Assembly: GCA_900547465.1 (NCBI GenBank)
Contig: URHJ01000010.1
Location: 1 to 38,933 of the forward strand
Length of the DNA: 38,933 nucleotides
Direction of reading: 5' to 3'
From: an uncultured Mycoplasmatota bacterium
Lineage (GTDB): Bacteria > Bacillota_I > Bacilli_A > RF39 > UBA660
Shown: positions 22,945 to 32,734 of the stretch, piece by piece
How positions within the stretch are numbered: the first letter of the stretch is position 1
Layout: every line of letters starts with the position of its first letter
Notes under the pieces: generated by a model
The model's database searches: none
Seen by the model: the letters and a program-made list of their open reading frames with translations, nothing else
What the model was told of the DNA's origin: nothing
Translations under genes and position numbers: made by a program

Positions 22945-24964
22945 TTCTCAACGCCCTTTCTATTAAAACATCTTTGTATTCTTCCGGAAGATCATTAAAG
23001 TATGAACTAAAGCCCCATACTCTAACAATTAAATTTGGAAATTCTTTTGGGTTTTCTTTAGCTCTTATCAAAATTTCACTACTAACAACATTCATTTGCA
23101 TTTCAAAGAATCCAACATTTATGCTTAACATTAAAAAGTCAATAAATTTTTCTTCATTATTTTCAATAAAACTAGGTGTAACCATAAAATCTATAACATT
23201 TCCATTAAATCTATTTCCAGTATAATCTAATTTTGATGCAAAATTGATTAATTCTGTATATGCAAGTGATGGTATATCTGATGAAATATGTACAATAAAT
23301 GGTTCTCCATTTTTTCTTCCATCAAATGAGGCCTCTTCATCTTTTGACTCAATTATATATGTAGGTGCACTAAATCCAATTTTTAACCTACCACCATTCT
23401 TATTATAAGTTTTTTCTAATATTTTGTTTGTAAATGTAGTTATATCATTGAAAATATCATAAACATACTCATCATCTTTACCAAATCTTATTGGCTGATT
23501 TTTTAATAGTTCTACTACATTTTCTGAACCATTATAGTTATTCTTTCGTAATTCATTTAATTCTTGCAAAGAATATTTTTTTTCATTAAATACATATTTA
23601 TCAATATTGATAATTGAGTTTACTACGTTTGATAATGAAACTGAGGTTGCACCAAAGTTATTATAATAAGATCCACCCTTGGTTACATCTTTTCCTACAG
23701 TATTACAATTCGGTACAAACATAGACATAATTGGGTCTATTTCATATTCAATATTATCCAATTCCGTTATAAAGTTCTTAACATATTCTTCTAAATATAC
23801 CTTATATGTTTTAATTAAGTCTTTCGTATTATCAATTTTTGATAAATCTTCAGAATTTAACATTTCGTTAAATGGTCTCATAAATACCATACTTCTAATA
23901 TTATTTTGCTCTACTGATTTATTTGGTATTAGTGGTTCCCAACAAGCAGATGTAACATAGTTGTAAGCATCATTTTTTTCATAACCAAATTTTATTAGTT
24001 TTGGAATAATTACATCATCATTGGCAAACAAAGGACAACCAACACCTGTTTTTATACAGTCTATAGACAATTTTATTAAATCCCTTGGAGTGTTTTTTGA
24101 AATACGTAACAAAACCTTTGGATCAGGCAATTGTAATTTTTTTATTGCTTCAATAAAGATATAAGTTAAATCATTACTGAAGTAATGTTTTTTTTCATCC
24201 ATTCCACCAAGAATAATTATTTGCCCAGTATCGCCAAGAAGGGCACTACTTTTTAGCCAATAATAACTATGTAGAATTCCTATAAATTTTTCTATTAATT
24301 TAGAAGCTTTTTTCTTATCCATTTTTTTGTCATTTTTATAATATGAATCAAGGATTTTGTCCAACCTACCTAAACCATTTAAATTATGCCCTGATTGCCA
24401 CAATACTTGATTATAAAATAAAATTCTTTGTAAAGCTTCTTCAAAAGATTCTGCTTTTCTATCTTTTATGTTTTCAAAATATTTTATATACTTTTCTTTA
24501 TTTTTCTTATCACTTTTTTTCAGTGACTGGATTACTTTATTTAATAATATTTCTATTGCCTCTATAGCATTTAATTGCGTATTTTTATAATCACTGCTTT
24601 TTAAATTTTCAATTTCTTTTTTTAAATCATTTAGAGATTTATTCAGACATATTTCATAATCAATCGTTGTGTTTTCTATTGTACTTAAATCTGAATATAA
24701 TAATTTATAAGGATCAATTGAAAATACAAAATTATCGTCATTATTTATATTAATTTTTGCCTTTGAAAATGATTTTTTTATTTGTTCACCTCTATTAATT
24801 TTGTAGCTTGGAGTATAAGTTAAAAATAAACCTTTAATTGCAAAAATCAATGTTTTAAAAATACTTTTGGTATACCTATATTTTTTATATACTGTATATA
24901 TATAATTTTGCAATCCCTTATGATTTTTCAATACTTTTTTAATTATCTTCTTCATGAAATCCAT
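22925..24964 (-). CDS. Glycyl radical enzyme (C-x-E type) in a surface polysaccharide operon
   Basis: 679 residues; ATG at 24964 with AAGGAGG nine bases upstream. Glycyl radical motif RVWGFSSYF at the C-terminus (G651); active-site cysteine C341 in SACWEPLIP, giving C-x-E-P. PFL-type enzymes have adjacent cysteines here; C-x-E is characteristic of eliminating GREs (diol dehydratase, choline lyase, decarboxylase types), so a lyase or dehydratase role is more likely than pyruvate formate-lyase. Other GRE signatures are SFEEALQRILFYNQ, GLGRLDKILDSYYKND and VSSEILIRAKENPKEFPNL. It is shorter than usual (~750-850). The first ~60 residues are an extra, basic aromatic-rich amphipathic region not typical of GREs. 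Substrate unknown. Requires anaerobic conditions. Confidence 0.93.
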   Translation of the reverse strand: MDFMKKIIKKVLKNHKGLQNYIYTVYKKYRYTKSIFKTLIFAIKGLFLTYTPSYKINRGEQIKKSFSKAKININNDDNFVFSIDPYKLLYSDLSTIENTTIDYEICLNKSLNDLKKEIENLKSSDYKNTQLNAIEAIEILLNKVIQSLKKSDKKNKEKYIKYFENIKDRKAESFEEALQRILFYNQVLWQSGHNLNGLGRLDKILDSYYKNDKKMDKKKASKLIEKFIGILHSYYWLKSSALLGDTGQIIILGGMDEKKHYFSNDLTYIFIEAIKKLQLPDPKVLLRISKNTPRDLIKLSIDCIKTGVGCPLFANDDVIIPKLIKFGYEKNDAYNYVTSACWEPLIPNKSVEQNNIRSMVFMRPFNEMLNSEDLSKIDNTKDLIKTYKVYLEEYVKNFITELDNIEYEIDPIMSMFVPNCNTVGKDVTKGGSYYNNFGATSVSLSNVVNSIINIDKYVFNEKKYSLQELNELRKNNYNGSENVVELLKNQPIRFGKDDEYVYDIFNDITTFTNKILEKTYNKNGGRLKIGFSAPTYIIESKDEEASFDGRKNGEPFIVHISSDIPSLAYTELINFASKLDYTGNRFNGNVIDFMVTPSFIENNEEKFIDFLMLSINVGFFEMQMNVVSSEILIRAKENPKEFPNLIVRVWGFSSYFNDLPEEYKDVLIERALRSEGKSY

Positions 24965-24968
24965 ACTG

Positions 24969-26426
24969 TTAAACCTCCTTTTTCTTCCACTTAAGTGTCT
25001 GTAGTATTTGATTTATTATATCAATAGTAAATTTATCTTTCATTACTAACAAACTGCTACAATATATTAGTGCTCCAATTAATATCTTTATACATAATGA
25101 TATTAAACCTGGAGTTAATATTTTACCAAGAAGAATTACTACTATAAACATTACAATACCACTAATTAAATATTTTATAGAACTAGAAATAATATCTTTT
25201 ATAGTTATTACTTCTTTAGTATAAAATAACTGTATTGCTAATATTACAAACTCTGATATTATAGAAGAATAAACAGCTCCTATTGTTCCGAATAATTTTA
25301 TCAAAAATAAATTTAATATAACATTAATAACTGCGCCCACTGTAACTGATAATGTAAATATATTTTGTTTTCCTGCCTGAATAAGATATTGAACTCCTGT
25401 AACATTATTCAAACCTATACCAATTAATATTAAGGATGTAGCACACATCAAAGGAATCACAGCATCATAACCATTTCCAAAATATATTGGTACTATTTCA
25501 GATGCCACTGCAAATACACCAAATACAAAAGGAGTAGCGATTAACCATACCATATCAATTGATTGTTTTAAATACTTCTTTACATCATCCATCTTGTTTT
25601 CAGCATAAGAATTTGCAACTCTTGAACACATAACGGTTCCCATTGCTGATACAATTAATAAAAGTGCTCTAATGATCTTTTGAGCTTGATCATAATATGC
25701 AACCTCTGACATACTATTGGTTAATAACCCTAGCATTGTTTTATCCAAAACTGCGTATATCTGAACAGAAACCTGTGGTAGAAATAGTAAAATGATTGGT
25801 TTGATATGTTTTTTTAAAGATAATGTTTTTCTTTTTCTTTTTTCTAGATATTTTGGTACATATACCCAAAGTGATAAATTTCCTAATAAGTCTGAAAGAA
25901 CATATATTAAAAAGTACTTCCATAAATCATTTTGATTTTTTACGAATATGAATATCAATACTAAGCCTGTAATTTTAACAATCATATTTCTGATAACAGT
26001 TTTTCCAAAATCTTCATTTCCTTGAAAAAACCAACTAATATCAACCAAGTTAGCTAATAATTCTATTATTAAAATTCTATAAAAAATGGCATAATCTCCA
26101 TTTATACAAAATAAAATATAAAATAAGAAAATAACGAATATATAAGATATTAATTTTATGAAAATTATTTCCCAAAATACATCTGTTTGCTTTTTTTTGT
26201 TATTTTGTACATATGCTATTTCTCTTTGACCATACATAGCAGTTCCAAGGGAGCCGAATAATACAAAATATGTAACTATTGACCAAGTATAACCATAGAT
26301 ACCATTATTTTCTACACCTAAAACTCTTGCTACATATGGTGTTGTTATTAGTGGTGTTAATATTGTTAGTAATTGATAAATTAAATTAAATATGTAGTTT
26401 TTTGCAACAGATTTTTTTTTAGCCAT
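24969..26426 (-). CDS. Wzx-type polysaccharide/lipid-linked oligosaccharide flippase
   Basis: 485 residues with about 12-14 hydrophobic helices, MOP superfamily. N-terminal KNYIFNLIYQLLTILTPLIT followed by TPYVARVLGVENNGIYGYTW is the classic Wzx/RfbX signature; ALLIVSAMGTVMCSRVA and GLNNVTGVQYLIQAGKQNIF in the second half are also typical. It moves undecaprenyl-linked repeat units outward. It is flanked by a galactofuranosyl-like GT2 (7-base gap) and the glycyl radical enzyme (4-base gap). No Wzy polymerase or ligase was recognised in the window. Confidence 0.92.
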   Translation of the reverse strand: MAKKKSVAKNYIFNLIYQLLTILTPLITTPYVARVLGVENNGIYGYTWSIVTYFVLFGSLGTAMYGQREIAYVQNNKKKQTDVFWEIIFIKLISYIFVIFLFYILFCINGDYAIFYRILIIELLANLVDISWFFQGNEDFGKTVIRNMIVKITGLVLIFIFVKNQNDLWKYFLIYVLSDLLGNLSLWVYVPKYLEKRKRKTLSLKKHIKPIILLFLPQVSVQIYAVLDKTMLGLLTNSMSEVAYYDQAQKIIRALLLIVSAMGTVMCSRVANSYAENKMDDVKKYLKQSIDMVWLIATPFVFGVFAVASEIVPIYFGNGYDAVIPLMCATSLILIGIGLNNVTGVQYLIQAGKQNIFTLSVTVGAVINVILNLFLIKLFGTIGAVYSSIISEFVILAIQLFYTKEVITIKDIISSSIKYLISGIVMFIVVILLGKILTPGLISLCIKILIGALIYCSSLLVMKDKFTIDIINQILQTLKWKKKEV

Positions 26427-26433
26427 TAATTTT

Positions 26434-27363
26434 TTACACCTTCTTTGCTTTCCATCCTGGTTTATAGACTGGATCTAGACCTTCAATATCATGATTTGCG
26501 TCATATATAGCCTTATTTAATATTTTTAAACCTTGCATCTTATTTCTATATAAAAACATAATTATTAAAAAATACTTAATTCTAACATATATTTTGTAAG
26601 TAACATAGTATCTTTTAGGCCAGTTGCTTTTGATCATGTTTAAAACATTTCTAATTGAATAATAAAGTTTCCAATTAACGCCGTCCTTTGTTAATACTTG
26701 TGGACCATCATGAATAATTTCTATGCTTGGTATACATATTATTTTTCCAACTTTTGATAATCTATAACTATGTTCTGAGTCATCATTATATATAAAATAA
26801 TCTCTTTTCGTAATTCCTACTTCATTCATTTTTTTCTTGTTGATTAGTGTACCTACATATGAGAATAATTGAATCTCAAAAGAATCTTTATTATAATTTT
26901 TTGCTCCTGGTATTGTTTGCAATGGAAATAATCCAAGATTTTTTATTCTTCTCCTATGAGTTAAATCAATTTTTCCTCTATTTAGTACTTTACCACAAAT
27001 TGCAGATATATCTTTTGTGTCATTTTCTTCTAGATATTTTTTAGCTTTTTCAAAACAATCATTTTTTGGAAATGCATCATCATCTGCTACCCAAACCCAA
27101 TCTGTAGATAGTTTTAAGCTCTTTTTCAATCCCTCATGGAATCCACCTGATCCACCTATATTTGATGGTAAATTTAACACAATTTTATCATAATTTGCTT
27201 TTTTCTTTTTCCAATCATCTAAATACTTTTTTGTATCATCTGTGCTATTGTTATTTACAACTAAAACATATTCTGGTAAATATGTCTGTTTATCGTAACA
27301 TTCTAGTGATATTTTTAATTTATCTAATCTATTATAAGTTACTAAAACTACTCCTATTTTCAT
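26434..27363 (-). CDS. Glycosyltransferase family 2, galactofuranosyltransferase-like
   Basis: 309 residues. KIGVVLVTYNRLDKLKISLE at the N-terminus, SNIGGSGGFHEGLKKSL (about 67-83) and the metal-binding VADDDAFP (about 93-100) are the GlfT/rhamnosyl-type GT2 pattern, as is DYFIYNDDSEHSYRLSKVG. Its C-terminal helices with FLIIMFLYRNKMQ may touch the membrane. Together with glf in the same block, transfer of galactofuranose from UDP-Galf is a reasonable inference, not proven. It is the first gene after the terminator at 27421-27441. Confidence 0.87.
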   Translation of the reverse strand: MKIGVVLVTYNRLDKLKISLECYDKQTYLPEYVLVVNNNSTDDTKKYLDDWKKKKANYDKIVLNLPSNIGGSGGFHEGLKKSLKLSTDWVWVADDDAFPKNDCFEKAKKYLEENDTKDISAICGKVLNRGKIDLTHRRRIKNLGLFPLQTIPGAKNYNKDSFEIQLFSYVGTLINKKKMNEVGITKRDYFIYNDDSEHSYRLSKVGKIICIPSIEIIHDGPQVLTKDGVNWKLYYSIRNVLNMIKSNWPKRYYVTYKIYVRIKYFLIIMFLYRNKMQGLKILNKAIYDANHDIEGLDPVYKPGWKAKKV

Positions 27364-27420
27364 ATTACTTCTACCTTTCTTCTTGAGTTTATAATATTAT
27401 TTTATCATATCATATAATAA

Positions 27421-27441
27421 AAAAAAAGCACTTAATGCTTT
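27421..27441 (-). terminator. Terminator separating the two polysaccharide operons
   Basis: Minus strand AAAGCA-TTAAG-TGCTTT followed by a run of Ts, directly after the DUF2304 gene. Confidence 0.85.
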
Positions 27442-27452
27442 CATTTCACTAA

Positions 27453-27806
27453 TCATTTTGTATCTTTTAAATTTTTCAATTCACTCTTTACTATTGATAA
27501 TTCCTGAATCAATAATGTTGTCTTCTTTTTCTGTCCCGCTATCATTATTGTTAAGGCCATTACTAGTAGGAATAAAACTCCAATTAAAACAACTATGAAC
27601 ATATTTGACAATAGTTGAAATCCAACAATTTTAGCCAAGCATTCAAACACATTAGGAAAGAAACTAATTATTAAAATAATAATTGAGAATAAATACCATA
27701 GTAAAGCATATTTTTCAGGTATCCTACCTATGTTCAAAAAATGAGAGGCTAAAATTATTAAAAGCAGTGAAACTATAATTAAAGTTATTGTTAAATTTAT
27801 TGACAT
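27453..27806 (-). CDS. DUF2304 family membrane protein
   Basis: 117 residues: three hydrophobic helices (about 5-23, 35-53, 66-90) and a basic coiled-coil C-terminus (KSELKNLKDTK). LLWYLFSIIILIISFFP is the DUF2304 core. These small proteins are regularly paired with dolichol-phosphate-mannose-synthase-like GT2 genes, here the gene overlapping its start by ten bases; they may anchor or assist the GT2. AGGAGG precedes the ATG. Last gene of the upstream operon. Confidence 0.88.
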   Translation of the reverse strand: MSINLTITLIIVSLLLIILASHFLNIGRIPEKYALLWYLFSIIILIISFFPNVFECLAKIVGFQLLSNMFIVVLIGVLFLLVMALTIMIAGQKKKTTLLIQELSIVKSELKNLKDTK

Positions 27807-28525
27807 CTTTTATACCTCCTAACCTTTATAGCTAGCAAAGCAAGGCAAACATTCATCATGTAATATATATTCTTCCAGGCTCTTATTGAAGAAACACCAC
27901 CTTCTCTTTCTTTCATTTCAACGGAAACTTCTGATACTTTATATTTCTTCTTTAAAATTTCTGCTGTAGTGATTGGTTCCGGATATTCACTTGGATAAGA
28001 TAGAGAAAAATCATATATTATTTCTTTAGAGACTGCTCTGAAACCAGATGTTGTATCGTATATTTTCTTTCCTGTAGCAAATTTAATAAAGTTGGAAATT
28101 ATTTTTATACCTATTCTTCTAGATGCTGATGATTTAAAACCATTTGATTTTTTGTCTATAAATCTAGAACCAATAACCATATCAGCTTTGCCATCTAATA
28201 TCGGATCTATAATATTTTTTACATAATTAACATCATGTTGACCGTCACCATCAAATTGAACAGCTATATCATAGTTATTATAAAAAGCATATTTATATCC
28301 AGTTTGAACTGCACCACCTATTCCTAAATTATGAATTAGGTTTATATGTGGAATATTATTATCTTCTAATATTTTTTTTGTTTTGTCAGTTGAACCATCA
28401 TTAATTACTATACAATCATATTGCACTTTATTTTTATTATTATATTTTTCAATTGATTTATACGTTTTTAAAATGTTTTCCTCTTCATTATATGCAGGAA
28501 TTATTATTAATACTTTTTTTTTCAT
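27797..28525 (-). CDS. Polyprenyl-phosphate glycosyltransferase, DPM1-like GT2
   Basis: 242 residues: KVLIIIPAYNEEENILKTY, VINDGSTDKT, NLGIGGAVQTGYKYA, QFDGDGQHD (catalytic DxD region, about 90-98), IGSRFID and TSGFRA, all typical of dolichyl/undecaprenyl-phosphate sugar synthases. It makes a polyprenyl-phosphate-linked monosaccharide on the cytoplasmic side, which GT-C proteins such as the DUF2142 (28576) or DUF6056 (14825) proteins could use outside. AGGTGAT precedes the start. Confidence 0.92.
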   Translation of the reverse strand: MKKKVLIIIPAYNEEENILKTYKSIEKYNNKNKVQYDCIVINDGSTDKTKKILEDNNIPHINLIHNLGIGGAVQTGYKYAFYNNYDIAVQFDGDGQHDVNYVKNIIDPILDGKADMVIGSRFIDKKSNGFKSSASRRIGIKIISNFIKFATGKKIYDTTSGFRAVSKEIIYDFSLSYPSEYPEPITTAEILKKKYKVSEVSVEMKEREGGVSSIRAWKNIYYMMNVCLALLAIKVRRYKRCQ

Positions 28526-28575
28526 TTATATCACCTACTAGCTATAGTCTACTACAATTTAAATGTTTTAGCAAA

Positions 28576-30522
28576 TTAGTAAAATTGAACTAAAATAGTT
28601 ACTATATAACTTAACATACTTAAATTTACAAATTCGTATATAAACTTATTACTTAAATTGATTTTTTCTTTTTTTGGCATACAAGATATCATAAATAGTA
28701 ATAATGGAGCTAAGAAATATCTACCTTGAACACCTTCAACAACAATTCTTCCATGTGGAGTCCAGTATAAATACATTGCAAGAAAGATTCCACTTATTAA
28801 AGCTAAAATAATTAAAATATTTACAACTCTATTTTTAACATCCATAGTCTCTTTTTCTGATAAAACAGAAAGTATTAAAACTAATATATATGCATATATA
28901 TGTACATAATCAAGTTTAAAAATCAACCATCCTAAGTTTCCTATCAAACTTTCTAGATATAATGTTCCGTTCACCTTAAGTGTATTATAAATAATAAGAA
29001 TTAAATATTTTATATCAAATAATGATGAAAGTGCATTTCCTCTTTCTCCTCCACTATTTGTAACCTTATTTACGTCAACACCATAATTAGATATAAATTT
29101 AAACAACATATACCAAAGTACTGTAAATAATATCATTAATAAAAGCTTTTTAATTTTACATTTCTTTTCTTTTCCAAATTTCTCGCCTTTCAAGAATAGA
29201 ATTGGTAAACAAAGTAGAAAATAAGGCTTCTTTATATCTAAAATTATTAATGAAGCAATTGTATATATTATTAAATCTTTATTTTCTATTTCTGAACTAC
29301 TATAAAACTTCATTAAATATGCAATTACAAGTATTGAAAGAGAATTTAACATAGCATCATATGAAAATGAAATTAATTGTTGAACAAATACAGGAATCAT
29401 GACAACCAATAATAGTATTCGCTTATGATTTGGAATTTGTTTGAGTGCAAAAATTATAATAGAAAAGCAAACCAAAAAGCTAAATATTCTACCTAAATAA
29501 AATATTAGTAACGGAGAGTTTGACATTAAATCAGCAATTTTTACTCCCAACGCACTAGGAATATAACTAATAATTCCCTCTGGTTTGAACCTATATGACA
29601 AAATTTTTCCATTCTTTGTATTTTTTATGCATTTCATAATATCAGATTCAGAAACTATATTATCTGACTTTTGTATATTTGCGTAGTCCAAGCAGCTAAT
29701 ATTTTGGGGCACTGTTATACTTTTTTCTGACATATTAGTATTTAAGCTGTGTTTAGATGAAATTTGTGAAATTTTCATCGATTTATAAAAATGATACGGT
29801 TCATCCGGAGTTTGGAATGGTGGATACAAAAACAACAAAGGAATTATATAGCTAAGCATTAATATTGCATATGACTTTTCTTTTTTTATCTTATTATTAT
29901 TTATTAAATAATTAACAAAGAAAAATAATAATAAAAATATCCCTGATACAAAGAAAACAAATGTATAAAAGTCGCTTTTTTTATGTAATATATAAACTAA
30001 TTCTCCTTTATCACTTTTTGCCACTGCTATTGCATTGCCTGCTTTAGCCTTCAATGGAGTAATAACAAATTTATACTTGCTAGTTGCATTAAATTTTATT
30101 TTCTTACTACTAAAGTATTTAAATTTATTATCTTCTATTGATTTAGCATTAAATTTCTTTGTATAAATAATTTTGTTATTTTCATAAAGATCAAATTTAT
30201 ATATAGCATTATTAGTTCGCATGTATGTCCCAAACATAATTCCAATATTTGAATCACTTTGCTTTAAATTTTTAACATTGATTTTCTGTTCAACACTTTT
30301 ATTTATGATTTCTCCGGTATAACTACTATTGTACATCTTATATAGAATAGTATCATTATTTAAGATCTTAAATGATAAAAGGATAAATAATGCTATAAAT
30401 AATATAAATAAATATAGATTATTTGGCAAAAATTGAAAAATCCTTTTAACATTTTTTTTCGTAATTATTTGTTGAAACTTTTCGTTTAATTTTTTTACCT
30501 CATCTGTGATCTTCTTTATCAT
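28576..30522 (-). CDS. DUF2142 membrane protein, probable GT-C glycosyltransferase
   Basis: 648 residues from ATG at 30522 (AGGAG seven bases upstream); an earlier in-frame ATG at 30540 lies before that site. A cytoplasmic N-terminus and helix at about 37-55 precede a ~120-residue extracytoplasmic beta-rich domain, then about 10-11 helices. The motif PPFQTPDEPYHFYKS (about residues 235-249) is the DUF2142 signature with the Asp-Glu pair equivalent to the GT-C catalytic acid. Likely acts outside the membrane using polyprenyl-phosphate sugars made by the GT2 downstream. An unusual feature is the extracytoplasmic domain placed before the GT-C core. Confidence 0.88.
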   Translation of the reverse strand: MIKKITDEVKKLNEKFQQIITKKNVKRIFQFLPNNLYLFILFIALFILLSFKILNNDTILYKMYNSSYTGEIINKSVEQKINVKNLKQSDSNIGIMFGTYMRTNNAIYKFDLYENNKIIYTKKFNAKSIEDNKFKYFSSKKIKFNATSKYKFVITPLKAKAGNAIAVAKSDKGELVYILHKKSDFYTFVFFVSGIFLLLFFFVNYLINNNKIKKEKSYAILMLSYIIPLLFLYPPFQTPDEPYHFYKSMKISQISSKHSLNTNMSEKSITVPQNISCLDYANIQKSDNIVSESDIMKCIKNTKNGKILSYRFKPEGIISYIPSALGVKIADLMSNSPLLIFYLGRIFSFLVCFSIIIFALKQIPNHKRILLLVVMIPVFVQQLISFSYDAMLNSLSILVIAYLMKFYSSSEIENKDLIIYTIASLIILDIKKPYFLLCLPILFLKGEKFGKEKKCKIKKLLLMILFTVLWYMLFKFISNYGVDVNKVTNSGGERGNALSSLFDIKYLILIIYNTLKVNGTLYLESLIGNLGWLIFKLDYVHIYAYILVLILSVLSEKETMDVKNRVVNILIILALISGIFLAMYLYWTPHGRIVVEGVQGRYFLAPLLLFMISCMPKKEKINLSNKFIYEFVNLSMLSYIVTILVQFY

Positions 30523-30539
30523 AAAAGTACTCCTATTCA

Positions 30540-32723
30540 TTATTCATAAAGGGATAATATATCTTGCTCTAAGTTATCCCAAGCATATTTTTTTGCAGTA
30601 TTTAATCCATTTTTTTCTAATTTATCTCTTAATTCTACATTTGAACACAACATTTTTATTTTATTAATTGCATCATCTATATTACCTTTTTCATATATTA
30701 GTGAATTATAGTTATCTTTTAAATATTCACTGTTACCATCATTTTGTAAGGCAACGACATATCCACCAGTTGCCATCATTTCAAGTGGAGGATATGAAAA
30801 ACTTTCTAATATACTAGTCTTTATTAGAATATCACAATTCTCATAAATAGTGCCTACTTTTTCATGTGGAATTTTATGATAAAATTTATCTATTCTATAC
30901 CACTTTTTTGGTTCTTTTTCGTATGACATATAATGAATCTCGTATTTTGATTTGTCTAGTTTATTAGTTATAAGGAAACTCTCATCAACATTTTTATACT
31001 GATCATTGCAATTACCTTCAACTAGTATTTTTATTTTTTTATCGAATTTTCTCTTTTTATAGGGAAATAAATTTAAATCAAGGCCATTACTGACATATTT
31101 ACTTTTTGTGTGGAATTCTTCCAATAGCCATTTTTTGCACCACTTTGAAATGGTCAAATACTCAACATCGAAGATGTTACAGTATGTTGAATTTGCTAAT
31201 TTTTTTTCAAAATCTCCTGGAGCATAAAATTCTGTTTCCATTCCTTGAACTAAATACTTTCTATTCTTACAATTAAAATATTTTCTAACATATTTTAGTG
31301 TAATCCACATTGTAGCAACCATCGTATCAATATAAGCTAAATATTCAGTTCTATAAATAGGAACTACAAATAAATATTCATTATTTTCACTTAATTTATC
31401 AATTTTCCTAGTTTCTTTATTTATATTGATCATTGTAACATCATAGCCATTTTTCTTTAAAATTAGGCCATGTTTCATTGCAACCATTATACCTCCACTT
31501 ACATTAGTGGATGGTAAAACAAAACAAATATTTTTTCTTAATTTTGACTTTATAAACTCTGCTACACCATAACCAGATTTTGTTGTAATATGCTTATCCA
31601 TAACCTCGTTATAGGCCTTTTCTGATATAGAATTTCTAAAATTAGCATCCGTAATAATTTTTTCAAGACCCTGTTTCCACTCTTTTAGATTGTTGCATAA
31701 AATACCAGTTTCATTGTTTTTAATTTGACTTTTAAAAGCACCAACATTAGAAGCAACTGTTGGTATTTTAACTAAAGCAGCTTCTGTCCATTTATTTTCA
31801 GATTTAGCTTCATTAAATACTGTATCCTCTAATGGTGCTAAATTGATATCTATTGAGCGTATTAATTTTGGTAATTCTTTCCAATCTACAAATGGTGATG
31901 TTATTACCTTATTTTTTACTTTTTCCATTTCTGGAGGCAAATCTAGTAATCCAACTATTTTTAAATATAATTGATCATACTTTTCTAATAATTCTATTAT
32001 GGCTGGCATGATAAGTTTAAAATCATCATTATGAGTAATACTTCCTGATAGATACCCCATAATAACTTTAGTATCGTCCTTTTCTACAATATCCAATGCT
32101 TCTTTTGAATATTTAACCATTTCTTCACTAGCAACATTTCTATTTACATAAACATCTTTTAAGTGTTTAGACATTTCTATTTGTAATCGTTCTGTTGAAG
32201 CAATTCCATATTCACATAAATCAAGAGTTTTGCCCATTCTAACGACACCATCATTATAAAGATTTCTATCATCTTCTGACATAGTATCTAAAAATTTAAT
32301 TTGTTTAGTATCTTTTAAATCAAAGACTAAATCATCTATATCATAAAAACATGTTTTATTATTTTCTTTTGCTATTTTTATAAATTCTTCAATAACAGGT
32401 AAAATTGGACATCTGTAAAATACAAAAGCCCTAAAATATCTAACTTTATCAAGAGTAAGCTTATCATAATCAATTTTATCACAGCTAATTCCGTACGATT
32501 CTAATTGTTCAATTTGATGTGTAACTCTATATCTTTGTGGATGTGGTAAACTGCAACCATTAATAAATAAAACATCTTTAAAACACTTATCATATTTTCT
32601 ATTTATTCTACCAACTTTATATGAAACATATTTATAACTTTTTTTAGTCAAAGATTTAATACCCTCATCTTTCAATGTAGTAATTACTTTTCCTGATAAT
32701 TCCTTTACTCTACCTAAAGCCAT
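30540..32723 (-). CDS. Double glycosyltransferase: two GT-B domains in one chain
   Basis: 727 residues. After a basic N-terminal region, residues ~48-380 form a CgeB/YkvP-like GT-B domain (INGCSLPHPQRYRVTHQIEQ, FYDIDDLVFD, GYLSGSITHNDDFKLIMPAI, INLAPLEDTVFNEAKSENKW). Residues ~390-727 form a second GT4-like domain (CFVLPSTNVSGGIMVAMKHG, LEVEGNC-type strand VEGNCNDQYKN, and E-x7-E-like ESFSYPPLEMMATGG), similar to rhamnosyltransferase WsaF. Each half is the length of a complete enzyme, so it may catalyse two consecutive sugar additions. AGGAGG precedes the ATG; its end meets the DUF2142 start region. Donors unknown. Confidence 0.88.
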   Translation of the reverse strand: MALGRVKELSGKVITTLKDEGIKSLTKKSYKYVSYKVGRINRKYDKCFKDVLFINGCSLPHPQRYRVTHQIEQLESYGISCDKIDYDKLTLDKVRYFRAFVFYRCPILPVIEEFIKIAKENNKTCFYDIDDLVFDLKDTKQIKFLDTMSEDDRNLYNDGVVRMGKTLDLCEYGIASTERLQIEMSKHLKDVYVNRNVASEEMVKYSKEALDIVEKDDTKVIMGYLSGSITHNDDFKLIMPAIIELLEKYDQLYLKIVGLLDLPPEMEKVKNKVITSPFVDWKELPKLIRSIDINLAPLEDTVFNEAKSENKWTEAALVKIPTVASNVGAFKSQIKNNETGILCNNLKEWKQGLEKIITDANFRNSISEKAYNEVMDKHITTKSGYGVAEFIKSKLRKNICFVLPSTNVSGGIMVAMKHGLILKKNGYDVTMININKETRKIDKLSENNEYLFVVPIYRTEYLAYIDTMVATMWITLKYVRKYFNCKNRKYLVQGMETEFYAPGDFEKKLANSTYCNIFDVEYLTISKWCKKWLLEEFHTKSKYVSNGLDLNLFPYKKRKFDKKIKILVEGNCNDQYKNVDESFLITNKLDKSKYEIHYMSYEKEPKKWYRIDKFYHKIPHEKVGTIYENCDILIKTSILESFSYPPLEMMATGGYVVALQNDGNSEYLKDNYNSLIYEKGNIDDAINKIKMLCSNVELRDKLEKNGLNTAKKYAWDNLEQDILSLYE

Positions 32724-32734
32724 ACTCTAACCTC

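Noticed and set aside
22925..24964. Pyruvate formate-lyase
   Set aside because: The active-site motif is C-W-E-P, not the adjacent Cys-Cys of PFL, and the gene is far from central-metabolism genes.
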